Below, one piece after another: positions 25,756 through 33,837 of a stretch of DNA of 64,000 nt. Below the pieces are notes generated by a model. That model had not been told where the DNA came from, ran no database searches, and saw nothing but the letters and a program-made list of their open reading frames with translations. Origin of the DNA: JBMYYR01 sp965243605. Its GTDB lineage: Bacteria; Bacteroidota; Bacteroidia; Flavobacteriales; CAJXXR01. A program made the position numbers and the translations under genes. Numbering within the stretch: the stretch's first letter is position 1; every line of letters begins with the position of its first letter. The DNA lies in the NCBI GenBank assembly GCA_965243605.1, contig CBDEVQ010000091.1, positions 47,269 to 111,268 on the forward strand, in the 5' to 3' direction.

Positions 25756-26065
25756 ACCTTTTATATAAATAACACCTTATAAATTGAATTTATAATAGCC
25801 TAAATTAAGCCTTTTTGAGTCGGATCTTATAATTCCATTAGATAATTAAACACGTATTCATTGATTACTCAAACAAATCTAAAAGTAGAATGGTTAAGTT
25901 AAACTTTTAAGAATATTTACCTCTTATTAAAAATATAGGATATTTTGTTTTTGTTAAATAATACCAAGTTTACAGGAATCATAATTTTGAATTTTTATGT
26001 TACATTAGCAATTATTATGTTGATAGAAAGAAGTTTTATTTATTTTAAAAAAACGTTTATATAAA
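25756..26065. other. Divergent intergenic region with an AT-rich palindrome
   Basis: It separates the leftward TPR gene from the rightward amidase operon and holds the perfect 19-nt palindrome TTATAAATTGAATTTATAA (25777-25795), placed about where the -33 region of the TPR promoter should be. No gene was seen and no clear amidase promoter could be fixed. Confidence 0.5.
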
Positions 26066-26686
26066 ATGAAAAATATTATTCTAGATTTTGGTCATGGTGG
26101 AATAGATCAAAATGGTTTATATACCACTGCACCATCTAAGATGTTTACATTCTCTAATGGAGAAACGGCATATGAAGGTGTTATAAATAGACAAATCGGT
26201 GGATTGCTAGAAATATATTTAAAAGCACACAATGAGTTAAACATTATAACAACTGTTAAAGCATCAGATTCTAGAGACTTATCACTTAAATATAGAGTAG
26301 GCGTTGCAAATAAGTATTACCCTAATGATTCTATTTTTATCTCCATTCACTCCAATGCATCAGAATCTCATAGAGCTCGTGGATTTTCTATTTTTACAAC
26401 TAAAGGACATACAAAAAGTGATAGACTGGCTACATGCATTGGTGAGTCCGTAGAAACCTATTATAAAGATCTTGATTTAAAATTAAGATTTGATTTTTAT
26501 TTGGATAATGATCTTGATAAAGAAGCCGACTTTTATGTTCTTAGAAAAACAAAATGTCCAGCTGTATTGTTGGAATGTTTATTCTTTGATAATTATGAAG
26601 ATTACCAACGATTAATAAATCCTGAATTTCAAAAAGAATTGGCTTGGAAAATTTATCTAGGAATTATTGATTATTTAAACATGTAA
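26066..26686 (+). CDS. N-acetylmuramoyl-L-alanine amidase (Amidase_3 type) without signal peptide
   Basis: 206 residues. Zinc ligands are visible: H10 (LDFGHGG), E37 (YEGVINRQ) and H95 (FISIHSNAS), with catalytic E170 (PAVLLECLFF). The enzyme should cut the amide bond between MurNAc and L-alanine in peptidoglycan. It lacks a signal peptide, so it needs another route to the wall, as phage endolysins do. The next gene starts 4 nt downstream, and two more follow on the same strand; the first two of these three encode membrane/coiled-coil proteins. A phage-derived lysis role is possible; a vegetative role cannot be excluded. Confidence 0.85.
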   Translation: MKNIILDFGHGGIDQNGLYTTAPSKMFTFSNGETAYEGVINRQIGGLLEIYLKAHNELNIITTVKASDSRDLSLKYRVGVANKYYPNDSIFISIHSNASESHRARGFSIFTTKGHTKSDRLATCIGESVETYYKDLDLKLRFDFYLDNDLDKEADFYVLRKTKCPAVLLECLFFDNYEDYQRLINPEFQKELAWKIYLGIIDYLNM

Positions 26687-26690
26687 CTAA

Positions 26691-27048
26691 ATGATTAAAG
26701 ACGCTTTATCTAACTATTTGACATTAGTTTTGGTTGCCATATCGGTTATTATTGGGTATTTAACCTTTTCAAAAAATTCCTGATAATCTTGATACTGCAT
26801 TGGACAAGATAGAACAAACTGAAAGCAAAATTGATGAATCTTTAAGGCTACTTAAAGATCAAGAGAATTACCTCGACTCATTAATTGGTATTAATGAAGG
26901 ACTATTGGCAGAACTTGATACATTGAAAGTTGAAAATTCTGATTTGTCAGAATCCATCAATAACCGATTAAAAACGGCTCATGATTACCTTTGGACTATT
27001 AAACGTAACATCGATAAACTCCCTAAGAAATTTCAAAACCCAAATTAA
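26691..27048 (+). pseudogene. Membrane-anchored coiled-coil protein, frame broken in an A-run
   Basis: An ATG 4 nt after the amidase stop opens MIKDALSNYLTLVLVAISVI, a single N-terminal membrane helix, and stops at 26781-26783. The next frame continues IPDNLDTALDKIEQTESKID and on through a coiled coil to 27048. The switch lies at six A (26771-26776); with five A the two parts join as YLTFSKIPDNLD in a protein of about 118 residues. The join is natural, so this is one gene with an extra A, or with regulated slippage. The topology (inner-membrane anchor plus periplasmic coiled coil) is that of phage Rz-type inner spanins. Confidence 0.65.
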
Positions 27049-27058
27049 CAGTAATGTT

Positions 27059-27595
27059 ATGAGAAAAATACTAGTCATTCTTATATGCATAATTTCTATT
27101 GGTCATCTTAAAGCTCAAGAAATTTATGACATGCCTACCCTTGACTCAGAATACCCGGATATTGACACCTTAGTCAATCAATCTAATTATTTATTGAATG
27201 TGAATGTTGATACCCTTTATATTATTAATAAAGCAGGGTTGTTATCTTATGAAGCCTGTAGAAATAGTTACGGTACATTAAGAGAAGAAACAAAACATTT
27301 AATTCAAATACAATCTGTAATTGAAAATGTAGATAAAGAATTTGGATTATTAAATAAAAATTTAAGTGCCTTAGAAGTGAAATATGGGGAGAGTCTTAAG
27401 GAAAATGTAAAAACAAATACTTTTCTTCAAACTAAAAATACTCAAATCGAGTCTGAACTTAAATTGGCTCAAGAAAACCTAAAAAATGCCAAACAAAAGA
27501 TTAAAGCTGAAAAGTGGAAATCTACAACAGCTAAAATTATTTGGGGTGTTGGTGGTGCATTAGTAGGTGGAACATTAATAGCCATTAGTAAATAA
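27059..27595 (+). CDS. Exported coiled-coil protein with C-terminal membrane helix
   Basis: 178 residues from the ATG at 27059. A signal peptide (MRKILVILICIISIGHLKAQ) is followed by a long helical coiled-coil region (about 60-150, with LKLAQENLKNAKQKIKAEK) and a glycine-rich C-terminal membrane helix (IIWGVGGALVGGTLIAIS). It would span the periplasm from a C-terminal inner-membrane anchor. This is the topology of unimolecular phage spanins, except that no lipobox is present. It lies 10 nt after the broken coiled-coil gene and is clearly in the same operon. Confidence 0.7.
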   Translation: MRKILVILICIISIGHLKAQEIYDMPTLDSEYPDIDTLVNQSNYLLNVNVDTLYIINKAGLLSYEACRNSYGTLREETKHLIQIQSVIENVDKEFGLLNKNLSALEVKYGESLKENVKTNTFLQTKNTQIESELKLAQENLKNAKQKIKAEKWKSTTAKIIWGVGGALVGGTLIAISK

Positions 27596-27626
27596 TATAC
27601 CAAAAACAGTAATACAAATTTAACCC

Positions 27627-28571
27627 ATGTTTAAATCTGAAATTAAGAGTCAGTACAATGAAGATATATGTATACTAATACAACCAACAAACCATCCATA
27701 TACCTATATATGTGAATGTGGTGATGCTAGAGATCTAACCATTAAAGAAATTCAAAGTGCGAATGCTATATTTATTAGTCATACCCACCTTGATCATTTT
27801 GTAAACTTTGATAGTATTGTTAGACATCAAATAGGCATTCAAAGAAAAGTCACTATTGTTGGTCCTCCTGGTATATCTAAACAAATACAATCTAGAATTA
27901 AAAGTTATACGTGGAATTTGATCGAAAAAGGATCTATAATCTATGAAATAAGAGAAGTTATATCGGATACTGAAATCATAATTTATGAGCTAGAACCTCC
28001 AATATGGGATTTAAAGGAAATTAAACGTATATCCGGAAATATTTACTTTCAAGAATCTACATTCGAAGTAACGGGTACACTGTTAGATCATAAAACACCA
28101 ACATTGGCATATAAATTCAAGGAATTCGATACGATTAAAATTGATTTATCTAAATGTGAATATAAAGGTGGAAAATGGATAAGCGAACTTAAACAAGCTT
28201 TTGAGCTCAATTTACCAGATCGTAATATTGTTATAAATGATAATTCATATTTAGCACGTGATTTGTTCTATCTATTAAACACCAATAAAGGTGACACTTT
28301 AGGAATAATAATGGATCATGCAGCCCATTTTGAAAATCACAATAAAATTAAATCCACATTTTCGAATAGTAGGAGAGTCTATATTGAATGTTTTTATAAG
28401 CAAGAAGATTCAGAATTGGCTAAGAACAATTACCATAGCTATTCAACCCAATCGGCCCAGGTTATGAAAGAAGCGAATGTATTAGAAGCCATACCTGTTC
28501 ACTATTCGAGGAAATATTCTAAACCAGAAATTGAAGAATTGATATTTGAGTTCAATTCCATTTTTAAATAA
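27627..28571 (+). CDS. Metallo-beta-lactamase-fold hydrolase, RNase Z-like
   Basis: 314 residues. The metal motif FISHTHLDHF gives H52, H54, D56 and H57, as in RNase Z and other HxHxDH enzymes. Later segments SGNIYFQESTFEVTGTLLDHKTPTLAYKF and GDTLGIIMDHAAHFE fit the ligands in the second half of the fold; LDHKTPTLAYKF resembles the RNase Z/ElaC region H-x-x-x-x-x-x-AYxF. A separate full rnz gene is expected elsewhere in such genomes, so this is probably a relative with another substrate. Last gene of the amidase operon, 31 nt downstream. Confidence 0.78.
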   Translation: MFKSEIKSQYNEDICILIQPTNHPYTYICECGDARDLTIKEIQSANAIFISHTHLDHFVNFDSIVRHQIGIQRKVTIVGPPGISKQIQSRIKSYTWNLIEKGSIIYEIREVISDTEIIIYELEPPIWDLKEIKRISGNIYFQESTFEVTGTLLDHKTPTLAYKFKEFDTIKIDLSKCEYKGGKWISELKQAFELNLPDRNIVINDNSYLARDLFYLLNTNKGDTLGIIMDHAAHFENHNKIKSTFSNSRRVYIECFYKQEDSELAKNNYHSYSTQSAQVMKEANVLEAIPVHYSRKYSKPEIEELIFEFNSIFK

Positions 28572-28840
28572 ACGAAGAATTGCAAAGTGCTCATTAACAT
28601 TAGCCTTAGCAGGATTAACTATATATATAATAAAAGAAATACCTCTTAAGCAACATGTCTCTTTGTAATGGTCTGTTAATTCCTTATAATTAAACATTTT
28701 AGAAGTAAACAATACAAACTTCACCTAATTAATCAGCTAAACACAATCTTCTATTTCCATTCATGGAGTTAATATTACCATTCATCGGAATGAATAAGGT
28801 CATGAGGTGTTTACCTCCATTTATTACCTTAATCTGTTGC
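28572..28840. other. Intergenic region upstream of the abundant secreted protein gene
   Basis: Contains short hairpins around 28758-28818, including ATTCATCGGAATGAAT and GAGGTGTTTACCTC, followed by the promoter at 28820-28848. One of these hairpins may end the amidase operon, though no T-run follows. No coding frame is supported. Confidence 0.45.
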
Positions 28841-28848
28841 TATATTTG
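28820..28848 (+). promoter_or_regulatory. Promoter of the secreted protein gene
   Basis: TATATTTG (28841-28848) is a perfect -7 box, with TTTA (28820-28823) 17 nt upstream as a weak -33. It leaves a leader of about 40 nt ending in an A/C-rich stretch (AACAACAAAAACAAAACAAG) before the ATG, a type associated with strong expression in Bacteroidota. Confidence 0.68.
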
Positions 28849-28891
28849 TAATGTAATCAAAAACAAAGTTTAACAACAAAAACAAAACAAG

Positions 28892-29455
28892 ATGAAAAAG
28901 TTTGCATTAACATTAGGATTAGCATTAGTAGGTACAATGGCATTTGCTCAAGACGATCAAGATGATAGTCACCAAATTTCTTTCGCTATTCCAGCAACGA
29001 GTATCTTAGATATTGAAGGACCTGGAGGAAACAACGGAATTAACTTTACTCCAGAAGCAATTACTGAGGCTGGTAATGCATTCGACTTCAATTTATCTAA
29101 CTCAGCACTTTGGTTAAACTACTCTAACATTAAAGCCAGTGCAGAAACTACAAGAAAAGTTACTGTAGGAATGACGAACGATTTACCAACAGGAATGACT
29201 CTAACGGTTGCTGCTGGATCAGATGCTGGAAACGGGAATGGAGTAAAAGGAACACCTAATGCTTCTGCTATTACGTTAGCAAACGGATCTTCTTCTACTA
29301 TTATTACTGGAATTGGAAGTGCTTATACTGGAAACGGTATAAACAACGGACACCAGTTAACTTATAACTTATCGTTTGATGATGCAGAATTCCAAACATT
29401 AAGTGCAGATCTTAACGAATCAGTTACTATTACATATACTATTGCAGACGAATAA
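28892..29455 (+). CDS. Secreted beta-rich protein, probably highly expressed
   Basis: 187 residues with a signal peptide (MKKFALTLGLALVGTMAFAQ). The mature part is small-residue rich (A, G, S, T, N), beta-sheet-like and ends with SVTITYTIADE, a pattern seen in DUF4402/pilin-like and WxL-like surface proteins. There are no cysteines. Codon choice looks more uniform than in its neighbours (TTA, GGA, AAC, ACT favoured), and it has a strong promoter and its own terminator, all pointing to a very abundant protein. Family assignment is uncertain; a surface or fibre subunit is an inference. Confidence 0.65.
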   Translation: MKKFALTLGLALVGTMAFAQDDQDDSHQISFAIPATSILDIEGPGGNNGINFTPEAITEAGNAFDFNLSNSALWLNYSNIKASAETTRKVTVGMTNDLPTGMTLTVAAGSDAGNGNGVKGTPNASAITLANGSSSTIITGIGSAYTGNGINNGHQLTYNLSFDDAEFQTLSADLNESVTITYTIADE

Positions 29456-29490
29456 AATTTTCCTCACTTATTTTTAAATAGTTCATATTA

Positions 29491-29524
29491 AAAGATCAGA
29501 TTTACATCTGGTCTTTTTTTTTTT
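29491..29524 (+). terminator. Terminator of the secreted protein gene
   Basis: A stem AAAGATCAGAT / ATCTGGTCTTT with a 4-nt loop (one G-T pair) followed by a long T-run. It abuts the convergent gene that ends at 29528. Confidence 0.9.
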
Positions 29525-29527
29525 GCT

Positions 29528-30067
29528 TTAATTATATCGTCCACAAGCTTCTATGGCTTGTAATATATGTGCTAAATGATGTTTAGAATGCCAAGCATAA
29601 TTCCCAATATTATACTGTATTGAAAAGGTTTGATGGTGTTCTGGGTGAATAAATGTTTTATTTAATTCTTTATTGGATAATGTTTTAAAGAGTGCAGTTA
29701 ACTTACCATGAACGCCTTTTAATATTTGAATAGAATGATGCAAAGAAAAATCTTGACTATCAATTAAATCCGCCCACAAATCCTCTTTATAAGGTCTAAT
29801 AATAGGGCTTTCTTCTGTTAACGCTAATTTAAAACGAATTAGACTATTCATATGACTATCTGCACAATGATGAACCACTTGTTTAATCGTCCATCCATCA
29901 GGTCTATATTTCCAATCTAATTGCTCTCTATTTAAACCTTTAACTGTCTTTTCAAGCTGATAGGGGAATTCTTCAAACTCCTTTATCCATTTTTCAATAT
30001 GATCTTCATTAATAAACTCTGGAGCTTCATATTGACCAATCGGAAATTTTAAACGTTCTATATTCAT
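29528..30067 (-). CDS. DinB-fold putative metal-dependent hydrolase, YfiT/BstA type
   Basis: 179 residues. A four-helix DinB-like protein with the YfiT blocks WTIKQVVHHCADSHMNSLIRFKLAL and NYAWHSKHHLAHI, which supply the three histidines of the metal site. Relatives in Gram-positive bacteria act as bacillithiol S-transferases; several Bacteroidota also make bacillithiol. Cytoplasmic. It is followed on the same strand, upstream of its start, by the terminator of paaGH, so it is a separate transcription unit. Confidence 0.82.
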   Translation of the reverse strand: MNIERLKFPIGQYEAPEFINEDHIEKWIKEFEEFPYQLEKTVKGLNREQLDWKYRPDGWTIKQVVHHCADSHMNSLIRFKLALTEESPIIRPYKEDLWADLIDSQDFSLHHSIQILKGVHGKLTALFKTLSNKELNKTFIHPEHHQTFSIQYNIGNYAWHSKHHLAHILQAIEACGRYN

Positions 30068-30075
30068 ATGGTTTA

Positions 30076-30105
30076 ATTAAAAAAAGCTATCCATTTGGAT
30101 AGCTT
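30076..30105 (-). terminator. Terminator of paaG-paaH
   Basis: The stem AAGCTATCC (30084-30092) / GGATAGCTT (30097-30105) is followed on the minus strand by a T-run. It lies 4 nt past the stop of paaH. Confidence 0.88.
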
Positions 30106-30109
30106 AATA

Positions 30110-31273
30110 TTATTCAATAACAAATTTTGAATTTGTTTTTATCATTTTCCTAAGGATAGGAGATGGTCTGTATCGATCTTCATGATATTCTTCATATAAA
30201 TCCATTAAACCATTATATACATAGTCTATTCCTAATTCATTTGCCCATACCAGTAAACCTTTTGGGTAGTTTACACCTTTAGTCATGGCTAAATCTAAAT
30301 CTTTAGCCGTGGCAATATTTAAGAACAATGCATCAGCAGCCTCGTTAATTAACATTAACAACACTCTATTCACAATATATTCTCCCAGTTCTTTATTTTC
30401 AACTGCAACAGGATTATCTGTAGCGTCTTTAGCATAATTATAGAATCCATACCCGGTTTTACGTCCTAATCTACCCGCTTCAACTAAACGTTTTTGAGAG
30501 AAAGAAGGTTTATACCTCTGATCATAGAAAAAGGCTGTAAATACAGTTTCAGTAACCACATAATTTACGTCGTGACCAATAAAATCAGTTAATGTAAAAG
30601 GTCCCATTCTAAACCCTCCAATTTCTGTTAATGCCCAATCAATTGTGGCAATATTTGCTTGTCCTTCTTCCAAAATTCGAATAGCTTCACCATAAAACGG
30701 ACGTGCAACTCTATTTACAATGAACCCAGGTGTATCCTTTGCTATTACAGTAACTTTTTTCCAAGAATCTACAAGTGCTCTTGTTGTACTCGTAATCTCT
30801 TTAGATGTCTGTAATGCAGGTATTATTTCTACCAATGGCATTAATGGAGCAGGGTTAAAGAAATGAACTCCTATAACACGTTCTGGCTTAGAACAAGCTC
30901 CAGCAATAGAAGTCACGGATAATGAAGATGTATTGGTCGCCAAAATACAAGAATCTGAAACGATAGATTCTAAATTTTGAAATACAACTTTCTTAATATC
31001 TAAATTTTCGACAATGGCTTCAATAACCATTCCCGTATCTTCAAACGCATTTAATTCATTTACATAAGATATATTACCATGAATTTCGTTTGCTTTATCT
31101 TGAGATATTTTTTCTTTTTCTACTAATCTTGCCAAAACCTTGAGAAGTTTAGTCTCAGAATTCTTTAAAGCGTCAGACTTTGTGTCAAACAAATAAACTT
31201 TATGTCCAGATTGAGCAGCAACTTGTGCTATACCAGAACCCATGGCTCCAGCACCAACTACACCTATTTTCAT
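30110..31273 (-). CDS. paaH: 3-hydroxyacyl-CoA dehydrogenase of phenylacetate catabolism
   Basis: 387 residues. An N-terminal NAD-binding motif (IGVVGAGAMGSGIAQVAAQSGH) precedes the 3HCDH signature VIGVHFFNPAPLMPLVEIIPAL and KDTPGFIVNRVARPFYGEA. A second C-terminal 3HCDH domain follows (KLLVWANELG-like region). It oxidises 3-hydroxyadipyl-CoA to 3-oxoadipyl-CoA in the phenylacetate pathway; use in general fatty acid oxidation is also possible. Cytoplasmic. It lies 52 nt downstream of paaG on the same transcript. Confidence 0.9.
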   Translation of the reverse strand: MKIGVVGAGAMGSGIAQVAAQSGHKVYLFDTKSDALKNSETKLLKVLARLVEKEKISQDKANEIHGNISYVNELNAFEDTGMVIEAIVENLDIKKVVFQNLESIVSDSCILATNTSSLSVTSIAGACSKPERVIGVHFFNPAPLMPLVEIIPALQTSKEITSTTRALVDSWKKVTVIAKDTPGFIVNRVARPFYGEAIRILEEGQANIATIDWALTEIGGFRMGPFTLTDFIGHDVNYVVTETVFTAFFYDQRYKPSFSQKRLVEAGRLGRKTGYGFYNYAKDATDNPVAVENKELGEYIVNRVLLMLINEAADALFLNIATAKDLDLAMTKGVNYPKGLLVWANELGIDYVYNGLMDLYEEYHEDRYRPSPILRKMIKTNSKFVIE

Positions 31274-31325
31274 TTTCTTTTCTTTTTTATCTAAATAACG
31301 ACTGGTCGATATTATAATCTATGTT

Positions 31326-32096
31326 TTACTTCCCTTTAAAAACAGGTTTTCTTTTTTCTAAGAAAGCATCAATACCTTCTTTAAAATCTTCTGTTTTTCC
31401 ACAAATAACTTGTAAATCAGATTCTAGCTCTAATTGAGTATCTAAATTATTAGTATAGCTTTTATTTAATGCCAATTTCGTTAAACCAAGTGCTTTAGTT
31501 GGCATTTTAGCAAGTTTTGCAGCCATCTTTTTTGTTGAGACTTCAAAAACTTCTGTCGAAAATGATTTATAAATCATTCCCATTTCTTCAGCTTCTTTAG
31601 CCATAACTTTCTCACCAGTCATCATTAAAGCTGTTGCCTTTTGCATACCTACCAAGCGTGGTAAGAAAAATGTTCCTGCAGAATCAGGAATTAATCCTAT
31701 TTTACTGAAAGCTTGAATAAACGCTGCATTTTCGTCTGCAACAACAATATCACAAGCTAAGGCTATATTTGCACCTGCACCAGCTGCAATACCATTAACA
31801 GCTGCAATAATCGGTTTTTCTATTTTGCGAATTCGGGTAATCATTGGATTGTAGTGTTTATCAACAATCTCCTTTAATTCTGGACCATTTTCATCAATAG
31901 CTTCTCCTAAATCTTGACCAGCACAAAATCCTTTCCCTTCACCTGTTATTACAATACATCTTACAGACTCATCTGCTTCTGCTTCGTCTAATGCAAGTTG
32001 TAACTCTAAAGACATTTCGCGATTAAAACTATTATATACTTCAGGTCTATTAAGAATAAGTGTTAATACACCAGCTTCAAATTCTCTTTTTATCAT
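31326..32096 (-). CDS. paaG: Enoyl-CoA hydratase/isomerase, PaaG type
   Basis: 256 residues from the ATG at 32096; an ATG 12 nt upstream is an alternative. Crotonase fold with the oxyanion-hole blocks GEGKGFCAGQDL and AAVNGIAAGAGANIALACDIV. The segment AFSKIGLIPDSAGTFFLPRLVG matches PaaG, the ring 1,2-epoxyphenylacetyl-CoA isomerase, including the catalytic Asp in PDSAG. It converts the epoxide made by PaaABCE into an oxepin. It is separated from paaD by a terminator, so it is transcribed separately from paaABCD at least in part. Confidence 0.9.
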   Translation of the reverse strand: MIKREFEAGVLTLILNRPEVYNSFNREMSLELQLALDEAEADESVRCIVITGEGKGFCAGQDLGEAIDENGPELKEIVDKHYNPMITRIRKIEKPIIAAVNGIAAGAGANIALACDIVVADENAAFIQAFSKIGLIPDSAGTFFLPRLVGMQKATALMMTGEKVMAKEAEEMGMIYKSFSTEVFEVSTKKMAAKLAKMPTKALGLTKLALNKSYTNNLDTQLELESDLQVICGKTEDFKEGIDAFLEKRKPVFKGK

Positions 32097-32227
32097 AATT
32101 GAATACAAATACTTGGATTAATACGCTTCTCAAATAATTTGAGAAGGTTAAATATAGCTGTTAATTCAACGTTTTAATTATTCTACCGTTAAAAATTTTA
32201 TTACTAAAGGAAGAAAAAGTATACGTC

Positions 32228-32263
32228 AAAAAAAATGTATCTAAATTTAGTAAATTAGATACA
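32228..32263 (-). terminator. Terminator after paaD
   Basis: A 9-bp stem TGTATCTAA (32236-32244) / TTAGATACA (32255-32263) followed on the minus strand by eight T. Its first arm contains the paaD stop codon. It divides the cluster into paaABCD and paaGH. Confidence 0.85.
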
Positions 32264-32749
32264 TTTAAAGTAATCAAAAGGCTCTAGACAATCTTCACAT
32301 TTATATAATGCTTTACATGCTGTAGAACCAAACTGACTAATCATTTTTGTGTTTTTAGAATGACACTGTGGACACTCTATTTCTTTGGGTTCAGAAAATA
32401 GTTCATTTTTATTCGGAGAATTAACTGGTGGTGCAATACCATATGCTTTTAATTTCTCTCTACCTTTTACTGAAAGCCAATCGGTAGTCCATGCTGGATG
32501 TAAAACCGTTTTAATTTCTTGCAATTGATATCCATTATCCACCAAACATTGTTTGATCCCTTTTTCTATATATTCCATTGCTGGACAACCAGAATAGGTA
32601 GGGGTAATGGTAACAATAACCATATTTGCATCATTAATCTGAATATCTCTAACAATACCCAGATCTACAATACTTATAACAGGAACTTCTGGATCCTCAA
32701 CAGAATCCAGTAATTCCCATAGTCTTTTTGTTTGTTGTACTAATGTCAT
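32255..32749 (-). CDS. paaD: PaaD, phenylacetyl-CoA epoxidase assembly protein
   Basis: 164 residues. An N-terminal MIP18/DUF59 domain (LWELLDSVEDPEVPVISIVDLGIVRDI, ITPTYSGCPAMEYIEKGI) carries the conserved cysteine of the family. A C-terminal zinc-ribbon-like part has ECPQCHSKNTKMISQFGSTACKALYKCEDC. PaaD is needed to mature the epoxidase, probably through an Fe-S or metal-delivery role. It starts 1 nt after the paaC stop region. Confidence 0.94.
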   Translation of the reverse strand: MTLVQQTKRLWELLDSVEDPEVPVISIVDLGIVRDIQINDANMVIVTITPTYSGCPAMEYIEKGIKQCLVDNGYQLQEIKTVLHPAWTTDWLSVKGREKLKAYGIAPPVNSPNKNELFSEPKEIECPQCHSKNTKMISQFGSTACKALYKCEDCLEPFDYFKCI

Positions 32750-32750
32750 T

Positions 32751-33512
32751 TTACCAAGCTGAATTTGGATAAGCTCTTTGCAAATATTGCAGATCAGCTA
32801 ATATATATCCTAAATATTCTGTATGGTTACCTTTTCTTCCGCCAGAAATCATCCAAGCGTCTTTATCTGGCATTGTTAACGTAGCTTTCGTAATAATACC
32901 TTCCACTAGGGTATACCATTTATCTTTAATTGTTGCAGTATCAACTACAATTCCTTCAGAAAGTAATACCTTTTCAACATCATCCATTTCAAATAACTCA
33001 CCTGTATACGACCAAATATCGTCTATAGATTCTTGCATTTTTTGATGACTTTCTTCTGTACCATCTCCAAGTCTTGTTAACCATTCAGACGAGAATCTTA
33101 AATGGTAAGTAACTTCTTTTAATGACTTCACTGCGAATGCAGATAAAAACTCATTTTTAGAATGTTTTAATTCCTGGTAATACAAATATTGGAAAGCATC
33201 TACAAAGAACTGACGTGCTATTGTATCTCCAAAATGACCATTCGGTTGTTCACAAATTAATGGATTAACATACTCTTGTTCTATACGTAAATATGCTAAA
33301 TCATCTTCTGTTTTCCCTTCACCTTGATATTCAGCAGCGTAGTTAAATAAACTTTTAGCTTGTCCTAGAATATCTAATGCGGTATTAATTAGTGCAATAT
33401 CTTGCTCTAATACAGGTCCATGACCACACCATTCACTTACTCTATGTCCTAAAATAAGGTTTAGATCGGCTTGACGTAATAAATACGTAAATAAAGCGTC
33501 TTTCGTTGTCAT
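32751..33512 (-). CDS. paaC: PaaC, structural subunit of phenylacetyl-CoA epoxidase
   Basis: 253 residues. A ferritin-like helical bundle related to PaaA but without a full di-iron site; LILGHRVSEWCGHGPVLEQDIALINTALDILGQAKSLF is the recognisable N-terminal block. It pairs with PaaA to form the core of the oxygenase complex. It lies 9 nt after paaB. Standard family length. Confidence 0.94.
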   Translation of the reverse strand: MTTKDALFTYLLRQADLNLILGHRVSEWCGHGPVLEQDIALINTALDILGQAKSLFNYAAEYQGEGKTEDDLAYLRIEQEYVNPLICEQPNGHFGDTIARQFFVDAFQYLYYQELKHSKNEFLSAFAVKSLKEVTYHLRFSSEWLTRLGDGTEESHQKMQESIDDIWSYTGELFEMDDVEKVLLSEGIVVDTATIKDKWYTLVEGIITKATLTMPDKDAWMISGGRKGNHTEYLGYILADLQYLQRAYPNSAW

Positions 33513-33521
33513 ATTCTTTAT

Positions 33522-33809
33522 TTAAATATTTTCTACACCGTCAGGTATTGTATAAAAAGTAGGATGACGGTAAACTTTATCGTTAGCAGGATCAAACAAT
33601 GATTCCTTATTTTCTGGTGATGATGCAATAATGTTATTAGATTTTACAACCCAAATAGAAATACCTTCATTTCTTCTTGTATATACATCTCTGGCATTTT
33701 CCATTGCCATTTTTTCATCTGCTGCAATAATACTTCCTGCGTGCTTATGTGCTAGTCCATTTTTACTTCGGATAAATACTTCCCAAAGTGGCCATTCTTG
33801 TTGTGACAT
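33522..33809 (-). CDS. paaB: PaaB, small subunit of phenylacetyl-CoA epoxidase
   Basis: 95 residues, the usual size. WPLWEVFIRSKNGLAHKHAGSIIAADEKMAMENARDVYTRRNEG is characteristic of PaaB. It bridges PaaAC dimers in the complex. Located between paaA and paaC with short gaps. Confidence 0.94.
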   Translation of the reverse strand: MSQQEWPLWEVFIRSKNGLAHKHAGSIIAADEKMAMENARDVYTRRNEGISIWVVKSNNIIASSPENKESLFDPANDKVYRHPTFYTIPDGVENI

Positions 33810-33837
33810 ATCGATAATAATACGTTAAATTAATAGT

